59,641 nucleotides of DNA from Oscillospiraceae bacterium (GTDB taxonomy: Bacteria > Bacillota_A > Clostridia > Oscillospirales > Oscillospiraceae): assembly GCA_902786615.1 (NCBI GenBank), contig CADADE010000018.1:1-59641 (forward strand), written 5' to 3'. Positions 26,070 through 31,772 of this stretch are shown in pieces; position 1 is the stretch's first letter; each line of letters begins with the position of its first letter. The translations under genes and the position numbers were made by a program. Under the pieces are notes generated by a model. That model made no database searches, had not been told where the DNA came from, and saw only the letters and a program-made list of their open reading frames with translations.

Positions 26070-26447
26070 ATGGCAAAGAAAGAATTCGGCCTCGGCAATA
26101 TGGCCGACGACCTGGTAAGTCTCACGCTGGAGCTCTGCGGAAAAGCAGACGACAGAAACCCGCGCTTCCCGCGCCTGTTTTATCCGTCGTTTGTGACCAG
26201 GACAATCAACACAGCGCTGGACATACAGGAGCTTATCATCGAGGCAAATGAGATCAGGATTGGCGAGGCGCGGCGGACAGCGCAGCAGCAGGCCGCCGCA
26301 AAGTGCGTCTATTTGAACCACCTTGCCCGTATTGCCTATGAGCGCGGCTACATCAGCGAGAAACAGCGCGACCGCTGGCAGAAGCTGACAACGGCCATCA
26401 AATGGGCGACGGTGCGCTGGATGCAATCAGACGAACAAGCCACATAA
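26070..26447 (+). CDS. avd: DGR accessory protein Avd
   Basis: The 125-residue protein is all-helical and basic, the size of Avd proteins (four-helix bundle, pentameric in the Bordetella phage). Segments such as SFVTRTINTALDIQELIIEAN, RRTAQQQAAAKCVYLNHLARIA and QRDRWQKLTTAIKWATVRWMQ match the family plan. Avd binds the DGR reverse transcriptase and TR RNA and is needed for cDNA priming. It sits 24 bases before the TR and upstream of the RT, the usual neighbourhood. Confidence 0.87.
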   Translation: MAKKEFGLGNMADDLVSLTLELCGKADDRNPRFPRLFYPSFVTRTINTALDIQELIIEANEIRIGEARRTAQQQAAAKCVYLNHLARIAYERGYISEKQRDRWQKLTTAIKWATVRWMQSDEQAT

Positions 26448-26471
26448 CTCTGCTGCGGGGGCTGCCTGTAT

Positions 26472-26587
26472 CTGTCAACGTTTGGATGCGCTCTGCGAAC
26501 TCGGCGACGAATTTCCGCAACGTGAACACGAACGGCAACGCCAACAACAACGCGGCCACGAACGGCAACAACTGGCTGCGCCCCGCT
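26472..26587 (+). repeat. DGR template repeat (TR)
   Basis: This 116-base non-coding segment matches 28241-28356 (VR) at 106 of 116 positions without gaps. All 10 differences are adenines in the TR (26477, 26478, 26499, 26525, 26543, 26546, 26547, 26550, 26570, 26571). It holds 30 adenines, mostly in AAC triplets in the VR frame, and ends in the A-free, GC-rich block CTGGCTGCGCCCCGCT, the expected initiation-of-homing region. Upstream of 26472 and downstream of 26587 TR and VR lose similarity. Confidence 0.96.
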
Positions 26588-26671
26588 CTGGCGGAAACTC
26601 CTTGAAGCCCGCCAAAGGAGGCAGCTCCCTGATTCAAAATATCAACGCCGAGCCCTTGCGAGGAGGACGCA
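26588..26671 (+). other. Spacer between TR and reverse transcriptase
   Basis: This 84-base spacer lies downstream of the TR. In studied DGRs such a spacer is part of the TR RNA and is needed for priming and RT-Avd binding. It ends with GAGGAGG, the ribosome site of the RT gene. Confidence 0.5.
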
Positions 26672-27754
26672 ATGATATTCGATTACCCTACATTACGGCT
26701 TGGATGGCAGGACGAAAGGAAGGGGAAGAGGAACGTCCCAAACCAGCAACGCTACCTCTACAACCTGGAAGAAAACCTGTACAGGCTATGCTACCGGCTC
26801 CAAACCGGAAAATTTGAGCCCACGCCGCTGCGAATCAAGCAAATCTTTTACCCGAAGCGGCGACAGGCACAGGTCCCAAGCCAAGAAGACAAAATCGTGC
26901 AGCATGTTATCTGCGACACCTACGCCTATTTCCCGCTTGTTGCGCCGCTCGTGGGCGGAGCATCCGCAAACACGAGAGGGCGCGGGACGGACTACGCCTT
27001 GAAGCGTCTGCAACAAGACTACCGCGCATTCTGGGTCAAGCATCACCGCCCGCCGTTCATCGTGAAAGGCGATATTCACAGCTTCTTCGCTTCGATCCCG
27101 CACGAGCGCGTCATGGAGCTTATTTACCGCTACCTGTCAGACACGGACGTGCAGAACATCATGCGGAAATTTGTTAACCTGACCGAACGCGGACTGCCGC
27201 TCGGTCTCCAGCAAAGCCAGCTGCTTGCAAATCTCTATCTATCGGAGATGGATCACAAGTTGACAGAGCAGCTCGGCGCTGAGTTTTACGGGCGGCACAT
27301 GGACGATTTCTACATCCTCTGCGAGAGCAGGGAAATCGCGGAAACACTTTTGACATGGTGCAAGGGATACGTGGAGGGCATCGGACTTGAGCTGAACCCG
27401 AAAACGGCCATCTTTTACCGCAGCTTCGATTACCTCGGTTTCCACATCATCATGAGCGACACCGGGAAGATCGTCGTGCGCGTCGCAAAGGGGAAGATCA
27501 AGAGCAAGCGACGCCACCTGAGAAAGCTCGTTTCCCAGCTCGCGGCAGAAGAAATCACGCCGCAGCGCATGGAGAAAGCGTACTTCGGATGGCGCCGCCA
27601 CGCCTTAAAAGCTAAGAACGCGAGGACGCAGGTACTGAACATGGACGCATATCTTGACGGGGCTCTCCGTCAGATCGGCCGTCGGCTGATCATCTACAAA
27701 ATCGACTATGGAAAAACAAAATGGCGCGTATGTATCGCGCCGGACAGGAGGTAA
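26672..27754 (+). CDS. DGR reverse transcriptase
   Basis: The 360-residue protein carries RT motifs in order: KRRQAQVPSQEDKIVQHVI (~62-80), FIVKGDIHSFFASIPHE with the first catalytic Asp at 134, GLPLGLQQSQLLANLYL (174-190, with the SQ of DGR and related RTs in place of SP), GRHMDDFYIL (Asp 211, 212) and LNPKTAIFYRSFDYLGF (241-257). The YxDD tyrosine is replaced by His. No maturase or endonuclease domain follows. This supports a DGR RT, which copies TR RNA with adenine-specific errors. GAGGAGG precedes the ATG and the stop lies 2 bases before the variable gene. Confidence 0.95.
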   Translation: MIFDYPTLRLGWQDERKGKRNVPNQQRYLYNLEENLYRLCYRLQTGKFEPTPLRIKQIFYPKRRQAQVPSQEDKIVQHVICDTYAYFPLVAPLVGGASANTRGRGTDYALKRLQQDYRAFWVKHHRPPFIVKGDIHSFFASIPHERVMELIYRYLSDTDVQNIMRKFVNLTERGLPLGLQQSQLLANLYLSEMDHKLTEQLGAEFYGRHMDDFYILCESREIAETLLTWCKGYVEGIGLELNPKTAIFYRSFDYLGFHIIMSDTGKIVVRVAKGKIKSKRRHLRKLVSQLAAEEITPQRMEKAYFGWRRHALKAKNARTQVLNMDAYLDGALRQIGRRLIIYKIDYGKTKWRVCIAPDRR

Positions 27755-27756
27755 AC

Positions 27757-28728
27757 ATGTCAAGAACAATCGCTGACCTCACCACCGGAACCGTCGTATG
27801 GGTGGACGAGACAATCAGCGGAGTCACCGAACACACCCCTTATTACTACCTCGGCCTGGACGAGTCCGGCAACGCCCGCCTGTTGCGGCAGTACGCCGCG
27901 GTGGCAAAGCGCATGCACAGCTCCAACGTCGCAAGTTATGACGGCTGCGAGGCGGATTTGTGGCTGGAGGACGAGACAAACGGATTCCTCGCCCGCTTCG
28001 ACGCAGCGACGCTGGCCGCGCTCAACAATACGTCCATCAAATACGTGGACTATAATCAGTCCGGCACGGCGCAGGTTATCTCCATCGCCCGCCGCTGCTT
28101 TCTGCTCTCCTACTCAGAAGAGGGCTACGGCAACGACCCGGCAGGCAACGAGGGGCAGAGCTACCTTGACGCGCTCAAGGCGGCGACCGGGAAGACGGAC
28201 GCAAACCAGGCGCGTATCGGCTACCAGGCGAACGGGACCGCTGTCTTCGTTTGGATGCGCTCTGCGAGCTCGGCGACGAATTTCCGCAACGTGTACACGA
28301 ACGGCAACGCCGACGGCAGCGCGGCCACGAACGGCAACTTCTGGCTGCGCCCCGCTTTATCTGTCGCGCCAGCGACATCCGTCAGCGACGCTGGCGCTGA
28401 CGCAATCTTCCTCCTCCCGGATGGACGGAAGACGTATTGGGGTATCGACGCGACCATGTCTCTCGGCAAGACGGCCAAACGCCCCAAACAGTGCAAGCTC
28501 ACCGTGCCGCACGACAGCTTCACCGTTCTGAGCACGCAGGTTTGCAACAACTTCGGGGACGCTACGCCGACATGGGTCAACTGTGCGGACGGCGGCGTGG
28601 CACAGCTCGGCACGACCAAGACGGCACAGGACTGGGAGCTGGGCGTTAAGATTCACGCGGAGGCCCCGGCGGCCGGAAGGGCGATCGGAGAGCCGTCTAT
28701 GATTGTGGAGTTTGATGAGGGGGAATAA
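27757..28728 (+). CDS. DGR variable protein (C-type-lectin-like)
   Basis: The 323-residue protein has AGGAGG just before the ATG. The region ARRCFLLSYSEEGYG to FWLRPAL (~105-200) has the layout of phage CLec-type variable proteins. The VR codes residues 162-200. Relative to the TR, seven Asn codons are changed: N164F, N171S, N180Y, N186D, N187G, N188S and N195F; five AAC codons remain unchanged. Frame-setting residues (W166, R168, F176, W196, R198) are conserved. An extra 123-residue C-terminal part follows the VR, whereas classic Mtd ends at it. Its likely job is receptor binding at the tail tip. Confidence 0.92.
   Translation: MSRTIADLTTGTVVWVDETISGVTEHTPYYYLGLDESGNARLLRQYAAVAKRMHSSNVASYDGCEADLWLEDETNGFLARFDAATLAALNNTSIKYVDYNQSGTAQVISIARRCFLLSYSEEGYGNDPAGNEGQSYLDALKAATGKTDANQARIGYQANGTAVFVWMRSASSATNFRNVYTNGNADGSAATNGNFWLRPALSVAPATSVSDAGADAIFLLPDGRKTYWGIDATMSLGKTAKRPKQCKLTVPHDSFTVLSTQVCNNFGDATPTWVNCADGGVAQLGTTKTAQDWELGVKIHAEAPAAGRAIGEPSMIVEFDEGE
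28241..28356 (+). repeat. DGR variable repeat (VR)
   Basis: This copy of 26472-26587 lies inside the variable protein gene. Ten substitutions, all at TR adenines (5 to T and 5 to G), lie in the first two bases of AAC codons. The last 17 bases are unchanged, as expected for the homing-initiation end. Confidence 0.96.
28366..28401 (+). promoter_or_regulatory. Hairpin downstream of the VR (DGR target signal)
   Basis: GCGCCAGCG (28366-28374) pairs with CGCTGGCGC (28389-28397) in a 9-bp stem starting 10 bases after the VR. A competing stem GTCAGCG (28381-28387) / CGCTGAC (28395-28401) overlaps it. A hairpin or cruciform just after the initiation-of-homing site stimulates target recognition in the Bordetella phage DGR. 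This one lies inside the coding sequence. Confidence 0.75.
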
Positions 28729-28731
28729 GGC

Positions 28732-28869
28732 ATGAAACTCACAGACTACACCCACAGCAGGACAGAAGCAGAAGACCGGCGTATTGAAGAGCTTGAGGCG
28801 TCACACGACGCCGAGCTTGCGGCGCTGGTAGAGGAAATTTACAATGAAGATTTGGAGGTAATTGGGTAA
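28732..28869 (+). CDS. Small acidic phage protein (45 aa)
   Basis: ATG 28732 follows the variable gene by 3 bases, with GAGGGGG just upstream. The product MKLTDYTHSRTEAEDRRIEE is a Glu-rich coiled helix. TAA shares a base with the next ATG. The function is unknown. Confidence 0.5.
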   Translation: MKLTDYTHSRTEAEDRRIEELEASHDAELAALVEEIYNEDLEVIG

Positions 28870-29021
28870 TGTATAACGCCATGAAAAAACTGATCAACAG
28901 ACGGTTTTACAAGACCGCCGAAGAGGCGCAGGAGAAGCTCGACGTTTTTTACGCTATGGGCAGGCTCACCACCGAACAGTATGAGGAACTGACGGCGCTT
29001 GTCACGTCGGTTTACGGCTGA
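28869..29021 (+). CDS. Small phage protein (50 aa)
   Basis: ATG 28869 overlaps the previous TAA by one base, with TTGGAGG upstream. The product has FYKTAEEAQEKLDVFYAMGR then LTTEQYEELTALV, a short helical pair common before holin genes in Clostridia prophages (XkdX-like or SHOCT-like in feel). The family is not certain. Confidence 0.55.
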   Translation: MYNAMKKLINRRFYKTAEEAQEKLDVFYAMGRLTTEQYEELTALVTSVYG

Positions 29022-29158
29022 TGAACGCCGCGCTTTACCAGACCATTGAGGAGCTGACAGAGCTATGCGAGAGACAGGCGGCCATTATTCGACGGCAGGC
29101 CGCGACCATTGCGCAGCTGCGCGCCCTGCTGGGAGAAATTGAGGAGGGATCCACATGA
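29021..29158 (+). CDS. Small coiled-coil phage protein (45 aa)
   Basis: ATG 29021 overlaps the previous TGA by one base; the TGA at 29156-29158 overlaps the holin ATG. The product is a single helix with heptad-like spacing (IIRRQAATIAQLRALLGEIEE). The function is unknown; a lysis accessory role is possible from position. Confidence 0.5.
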   Translation: MNAALYQTIEELTELCERQAAIIRRQAATIAQLRALLGEIEEGST

Positions 29159-29763
29159 ACACCGCAAAAAGCATCTACTACACCGTTTTGGCCGGGATTG
29201 CCGCCATCGGCGGCGTCGCCTCCCAGTACCTGGGCGGCTGGGATCAGCTGACGCAGCTGCTGGCATGGGCCATGGCCATCGACTACCTGACCGGCGCGCT
29301 GTGCGCGGCCGTGTGGCACAAGAGCCCCAAGACGGCCACCGGCGGCTATGAGTCCCGCGCCGGCTTCAAGGGCTTGATCCGCAAGGGCGTCATCATCCTG
29401 ATCGTCATGATCGCAGCGGAGCTGGACAAGCTGGCAAACACCACCGCCATGCGCACGGCCACCATCCTGTTTTTCGCCGCCAACGACGGCATGAGCATCC
29501 TGGAGAACCTGGGCATCATGGGCGTCCCCTACCCGCCCGCCCTCAAGAACGCCTTTGAAGTGCTGCGCCGCAAAAGTGAGGACAAGGGCGACGGCGACGA
29601 CGAAGACGGCGGTACCCCCCAAATGTCCACAGTGGGCACGCCCGACGAGGCCGAGGAGGACGAGTACAAGCCGCAGCATGGGCTCCCCGGCGACCCCTAT
29701 GCCGAGCTGAAAGAGGCCATGGACTACAAGGACGTGTCCGGCCTGCTGGACGAGGACGACTGA
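29155..29763 (+). CDS. Phage holin (toxin-secretion/holin family)
   Basis: The 202-residue protein has hydrophobic helices near residues 8-25, 35-55 and 75-95, with LLAWAMAIDYLTGALCAAVW and GLIRKGVIILIVMIAAELDKL. This is the pattern of the phi29-like Holin_4_1 family. A long acidic tail (~residues 140-202) follows. Holins form the membrane lesion that releases the lysin. It overlaps the previous gene by 4 bases. Confidence 0.88.
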   Translation: MNTAKSIYYTVLAGIAAIGGVASQYLGGWDQLTQLLAWAMAIDYLTGALCAAVWHKSPKTATGGYESRAGFKGLIRKGVIILIVMIAAELDKLANTTAMRTATILFFAANDGMSILENLGIMGVPYPPALKNAFEVLRRKSEDKGDGDDEDGGTPQMSTVGTPDEAEEDEYKPQHGLPGDPYAELKEAMDYKDVSGLLDEDD

Positions 29764-29794
29764 CCATGATCTGTTCAACGAGGAGGACGAGTAA

Positions 29795-29953
29795 GTGACA
29801 GCGCTGGAATTTGCCCGCATGGTACTCTGGGAGTTCCGCGCCCGTGGCTGGGATGCCGTGCTCCACGGCCCGGAGGTGCACCTTGTGCTGCCCTGGATCG
29901 GCGGGCTGATTCTGGCCGTGGCCATCTATGCAATTACCAGGAGGAAACCATGA
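29795..29953 (+). CDS. Small membrane protein in the lysis cassette (52 aa)
   Basis: GTG 29795 has GAGGAGG about 9 bases upstream. The product has one hydrophobic segment near its end (LVLPWIGGLILAVAIYAI) and a short basic tail. It overlaps the lysozyme ATG by 4 bases. It could be an antiholin or second holin, which is only an inference. Confidence 0.5.
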   Translation: MTALEFARMVLWEFRARGWDAVLHGPEVHLVLPWIGGLILAVAIYAITRRKP

Positions 29954-30636
29954 CAAACATTGAGATCTACAACGTCCTGCGCGCCGGCGGCATGACCCCT
30001 GCCGGCGCCCTGGGTACCATGGCCAACCTGAGAGCAGAAAGCGCCATGCGCCCGAACAACGTGGAGGATCGCTGCCCGATCAGCGACGTGGATTATACCT
30101 TCAAGGTGGACAACGACCCCGCCTATGATTTTGCAACGGACAACGGGTCTTTTTACGGGTACGGCTATGCACAGTGGACTGACTCCAAGCGTAAAAGGAA
30201 GCTCCTTGCTTTCGCCCGTGCCCGTGGAGCATCCATCGCCGACCCGGCCATGCAGCTCGACTTCCTGCTGGCGGAGATGCGCCTTGATTTCGAGGACGTC
30301 TGGAAGACGGTCACCACCTCTGACAACCTGCTGCAGTGTACGCAGATCGTACTGGTGGTCTACGAGAACCCCAAAATCAAGAACCTGGATCTACGCTATC
30401 AGTACGCACTTGAATTTGAGACGGAGATCTCCCAGGGCGCTGCACCAGCGCAGCAGATCTCCCAGGCGCCGACCGCATCGGCTGCCGTCCAGATCGGCGA
30501 CGATCTGACCGTCAAGATGCTGCAGCTTGCCATGGCGCACGACGGGTACTGGGAGCACGACGAGATCACCGGCATCAAGACGCCGGAGTTCCGGCAGCGC
30601 ATCGTGGAATACGCGGAGGATGTCGCCGGCTGCTGA
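29950..30636 (+). CDS. Endolysin, phage-tail-lysozyme type
   Basis: The 228-residue protein has a glycosidase-like N-terminal domain: GALGTMANLRAESAMRPNNVED (catalytic Glu candidate) and GYGYAQWTDSKRK, the hallmark of the phage_lysozyme2 family. A short C-terminal helical domain follows the Ala/Pro linker (~160-175). It is the last gene of the prophage in this window. It cleaves peptidoglycan after holin action. Confidence 0.85.
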   Translation: MTNIEIYNVLRAGGMTPAGALGTMANLRAESAMRPNNVEDRCPISDVDYTFKVDNDPAYDFATDNGSFYGYGYAQWTDSKRKRKLLAFARARGASIADPAMQLDFLLAEMRLDFEDVWKTVTTSDNLLQCTQIVLVVYENPKIKNLDLRYQYALEFETEISQGAAPAQQISQAPTASAAVQIGDDLTVKMLQLAMAHDGYWEHDEITGIKTPEFRQRIVEYAEDVAGC

Positions 30637-30709
30637 CGGCCCCTGAGTATGCTTGCCTACATACCACGTGGGTAATGGCGCAGCCCGCACCGGCTGCTGA
30701 CGGCCCCTG
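30626..30709 (+). repeat. 20-base direct repeat at the prophage end
   Basis: CCGGCTGCTGACGGCCCCTG occurs at 30626-30645, where it covers the end of the lysin gene, and again at 30690-30709. The interval has no gene. It may be the trace of a short duplication or recombination at the module end. Confidence 0.8.
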
Positions 30710-30741
30710 TTTTGTCATCCGAAATTTACGCCGAGAGCAGA

Positions 30742-30769
30742 AATAATCCGGCTTTTACGCCGGATTATT
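30742..30769 (+). terminator. Hairpin at the prophage right end
   Basis: AATAATCCGGC (30742-30752) pairs perfectly with GCCGGATTATT (30759-30769) around TTTTAC. No clear T run follows, so it may be a late-operon terminator of low strength or part of the attachment region. Its 3' arm touches the phased repeats. Confidence 0.5.
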
Positions 30770-30807
30770 GAGCAGTCTTGAGTAGTTCTGAGCAGCCCTG
30801 AGAAAAT
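30768..30807 (+). repeat. Four phased 10-bp repeats, possible integrase arm sites
   Basis: TTGAGCAGTC, TTGAGTAGTT, CTGAGCAGCC and CTGAGAAAAT start at 30768, 30778, 30788 and 30798, exactly one helical turn apart. They lie between the lysis genes and the tRNA-Lys 3' end. Tandem helically phased sites of this kind are typical of integrase arm-binding sites beside an attachment core. Confidence 0.55.
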
Positions 30808-30844
30808 GGGAAAGCCCGCAAACTCAACGGTTTGCGGGCTTCCC
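30803..30844 (-). terminator. Terminator of the tRNA array
   Basis: AAGCCCGCAAAC (30812-30823) pairs with GTTTGCGGGCTT (30830-30841), extended by GGG/CCC. Read on the minus strand it follows the tRNA-Lys 3' end and is followed by ATTTT. It would stop the leftward tRNA transcript before it enters the prophage. Confidence 0.75.
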
Positions 30845-30846
30845 TT

Positions 30847-30922
30847 TGGTGCTCCAGCGGGGACTCGAACCCCGGACACCCTGCTTAAAAGGCAGGTGCT
30901 CTACCTCCTGAGCTACTGGGGC
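30847..30922 (-). tRNA. tRNA-Lys (anticodon TTT)
   Basis: This is a 76-base cloverleaf with encoded CCA. The anticodon loop is CTTTTAA, and the TTCGA loop is flanked by CCGGG/CCCGC. The acceptor stem 5' GCCCCAG against 3' CTGGAGC has one C-A mismatch (position 3-70). The 3' end faces the prophage end, so the 3' arm may have come from the phage attachment site. Confidence 0.95.
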
Positions 30923-30923
30923 A

Positions 30924-30997
30924 TGGCTGGGATGGCGGGACTCGAACCCACTATATCGGAGTCAAAGTCCGGTGTGTTACCATTACACTACATCCCA
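30924..30997 (-). tRNA. tRNA-Gln (anticodon TTG)
   Basis: This is a 74-base cloverleaf with CCA. The anticodon loop is CTTTGAC and the acceptor TGGGATG pairs fully with CATCCCA. It lies one base from tRNA-Lys in the same minus-strand array. Confidence 0.96.
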
Positions 30998-31046
30998 ATT
31001 AAGGAACAAACCGAGACCGGCGAGGCCGGCCTCGGCTCGTTTTCAG

Positions 31047-31123
31047 TGGGGTGGGATATGGGGCTCGAACCCACGACACCCGGAACCACAATCCGGTGCT
31101 CTGCCAACTGAGCTAATCCCACC
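31047..31123 (-). tRNA. tRNA-His (anticodon GTG)
   Basis: This is a 77-base cloverleaf with CCA. The anticodon loop is TTGTGGT. The extra G at position -1 is encoded, opposite discriminator C, as in other bacterial tRNA-His. A GC-rich hairpin (CCGAG-A-CCGGC / GCCGG-C-CTCGG, about 31011-31036) separates it from tRNA-Gln. Confidence 0.96.
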
Positions 31124-31263
31124 ATATCTGTCCGTACGGTGACCCGTACGTCCTATCATAAATCCAAAGCCGAGGCTTTGAAGTTATTTTCAATGCTGCT
31201 CTCCGAAGAGAGACTATATCAAAACAAAGTCCGCAGAATCTGCGTTCTCTGTTGTATCCTGAC
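31124..31263. other. Spacer in the tRNA array
   Basis: No gene is seen between tRNA-His and repeat copy B. A short hairpin, TCCAAAGCC/GGCTTTGAA (about 31162-31181), is the only structure noticed. Confidence 0.4.
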
Positions 31264-31384
31264 CCAAACACAAAGCCCAACGCAGTGGGTTTGTGTTTGA
31301 AAGGAAAAAGGAGATCACGGATGTGCAGCTTTCGCGGTTCTTACGCAAACCGTGGAAGCGGAACGGAGTGAGCTTCTTTTGACG
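31264..31384 (+). repeat. Structured repeat, copy B
   Basis: Stem 1 is AAACACAAAGCCCA / TGGGTTTGTGTTT around ACGCAG. Then come AAAGGAAAAAGGAG, a second hairpin CGCGGTT...AACCGTG, CGGAACGGAGTGAG and the end CTTCTTTTGACG. It ends 3 bases before the 3' CCA of tRNA-Arg. On the minus strand it therefore lies directly in the trailer of that tRNA. Confidence 0.75.
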
Positions 31385-31387
31385 CCT

Positions 31388-31464
31388 TGGCACGCCAAGA
31401 GGGATTCGAACCCCCGACCTACTGCTTAGAAGGCAGTTGCTCTATCCTGCTGAGCTATTGGCGC
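31388..31464 (-). tRNA. tRNA-Arg (anticodon TCT)
   Basis: This is a 77-base cloverleaf with CCA. The anticodon loop is CTTCTAA and the acceptor GCGCCAA pairs with TTGGCGT (first pair G-T). Its 3' end abuts repeat copy B. Confidence 0.96.
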
Positions 31465-31492
31465 ATATAGATCCCACACCATAGCATCTCAA

Positions 31493-31612
31493 ACCAAATT
31501 GAAGTCCAGCGAAGCGAGTTCAATTTGGAAAGGAGGAAGGAGAGAGCAGAGCGCAGTTTTCGCGGCTCTTACGCAAACCGCGGAAACGGAGCGGCGCGAA
31601 CTTCTTCCGACG
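31493..31612 (+). repeat. Structured repeat, copy C
   Basis: Stem 1 is CCAAATTGAA / TTCAATTTGG around AGCGAAGC. The shared block follows: GGAAAGGAGGAAGGAG, GCAGAGCGCAG, hairpin CGCGGCT...AACCGCG, ACGGAGCGGCGCG, and the end CTTCTTCCGACG. It ends one base before the 3' CCA of tRNA-Gly, the same placement as copy B after tRNA-Arg. Confidence 0.75.
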
Positions 31613-31613
31613 C

Positions 31614-31687
31614 TGGAGCGGGTGATGGGAATCGAACCCACGTATCCAGCTTGGAAGGCTGGTGTTCTACCATTGAACTACACCCGC
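31614..31687 (-). tRNA. tRNA-Gly (anticodon TCC)
   Basis: This is a 74-base cloverleaf with CCA. The anticodon loop is CTTCCAA and the acceptor GCGGGTG pairs with CACCCGC. It is the first gene of the minus-strand array. Confidence 0.96.
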
Positions 31688-31711
31688 ACGTCGTCCCCAT
31701 TCAGCCCTGAG

Positions 31712-31741
31712 ATAATACCATAAAAAGAGCCGGTATGTCAA
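31712..31741 (-). promoter_or_regulatory. Promoter of the tRNA array
   Basis: On the minus strand TTGACA (31741-31736) and TATTAT (31717-31712) are 18 bases apart, about 24 bases before the tRNA-Gly 5' end. Confidence 0.8.
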
Positions 31742-31772
31742 CAGTTTTCTGAAAAATTTTCCGATTTTTGTT

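Noticed and set aside
26402..26605. Open frame of 67 residues across the template repeat
   Set aside because: It translates the TR in the VR frame and is open only because the TR copies coding sequence. It overlaps avd out of frame and has no ribosome site.
26672..27754. Group II intron or retron reverse transcriptase
   Set aside because: There is no maturase or endonuclease domain, and no intron domain V or msr/msd. The neighbouring TR/VR pair and Avd fit a DGR instead.
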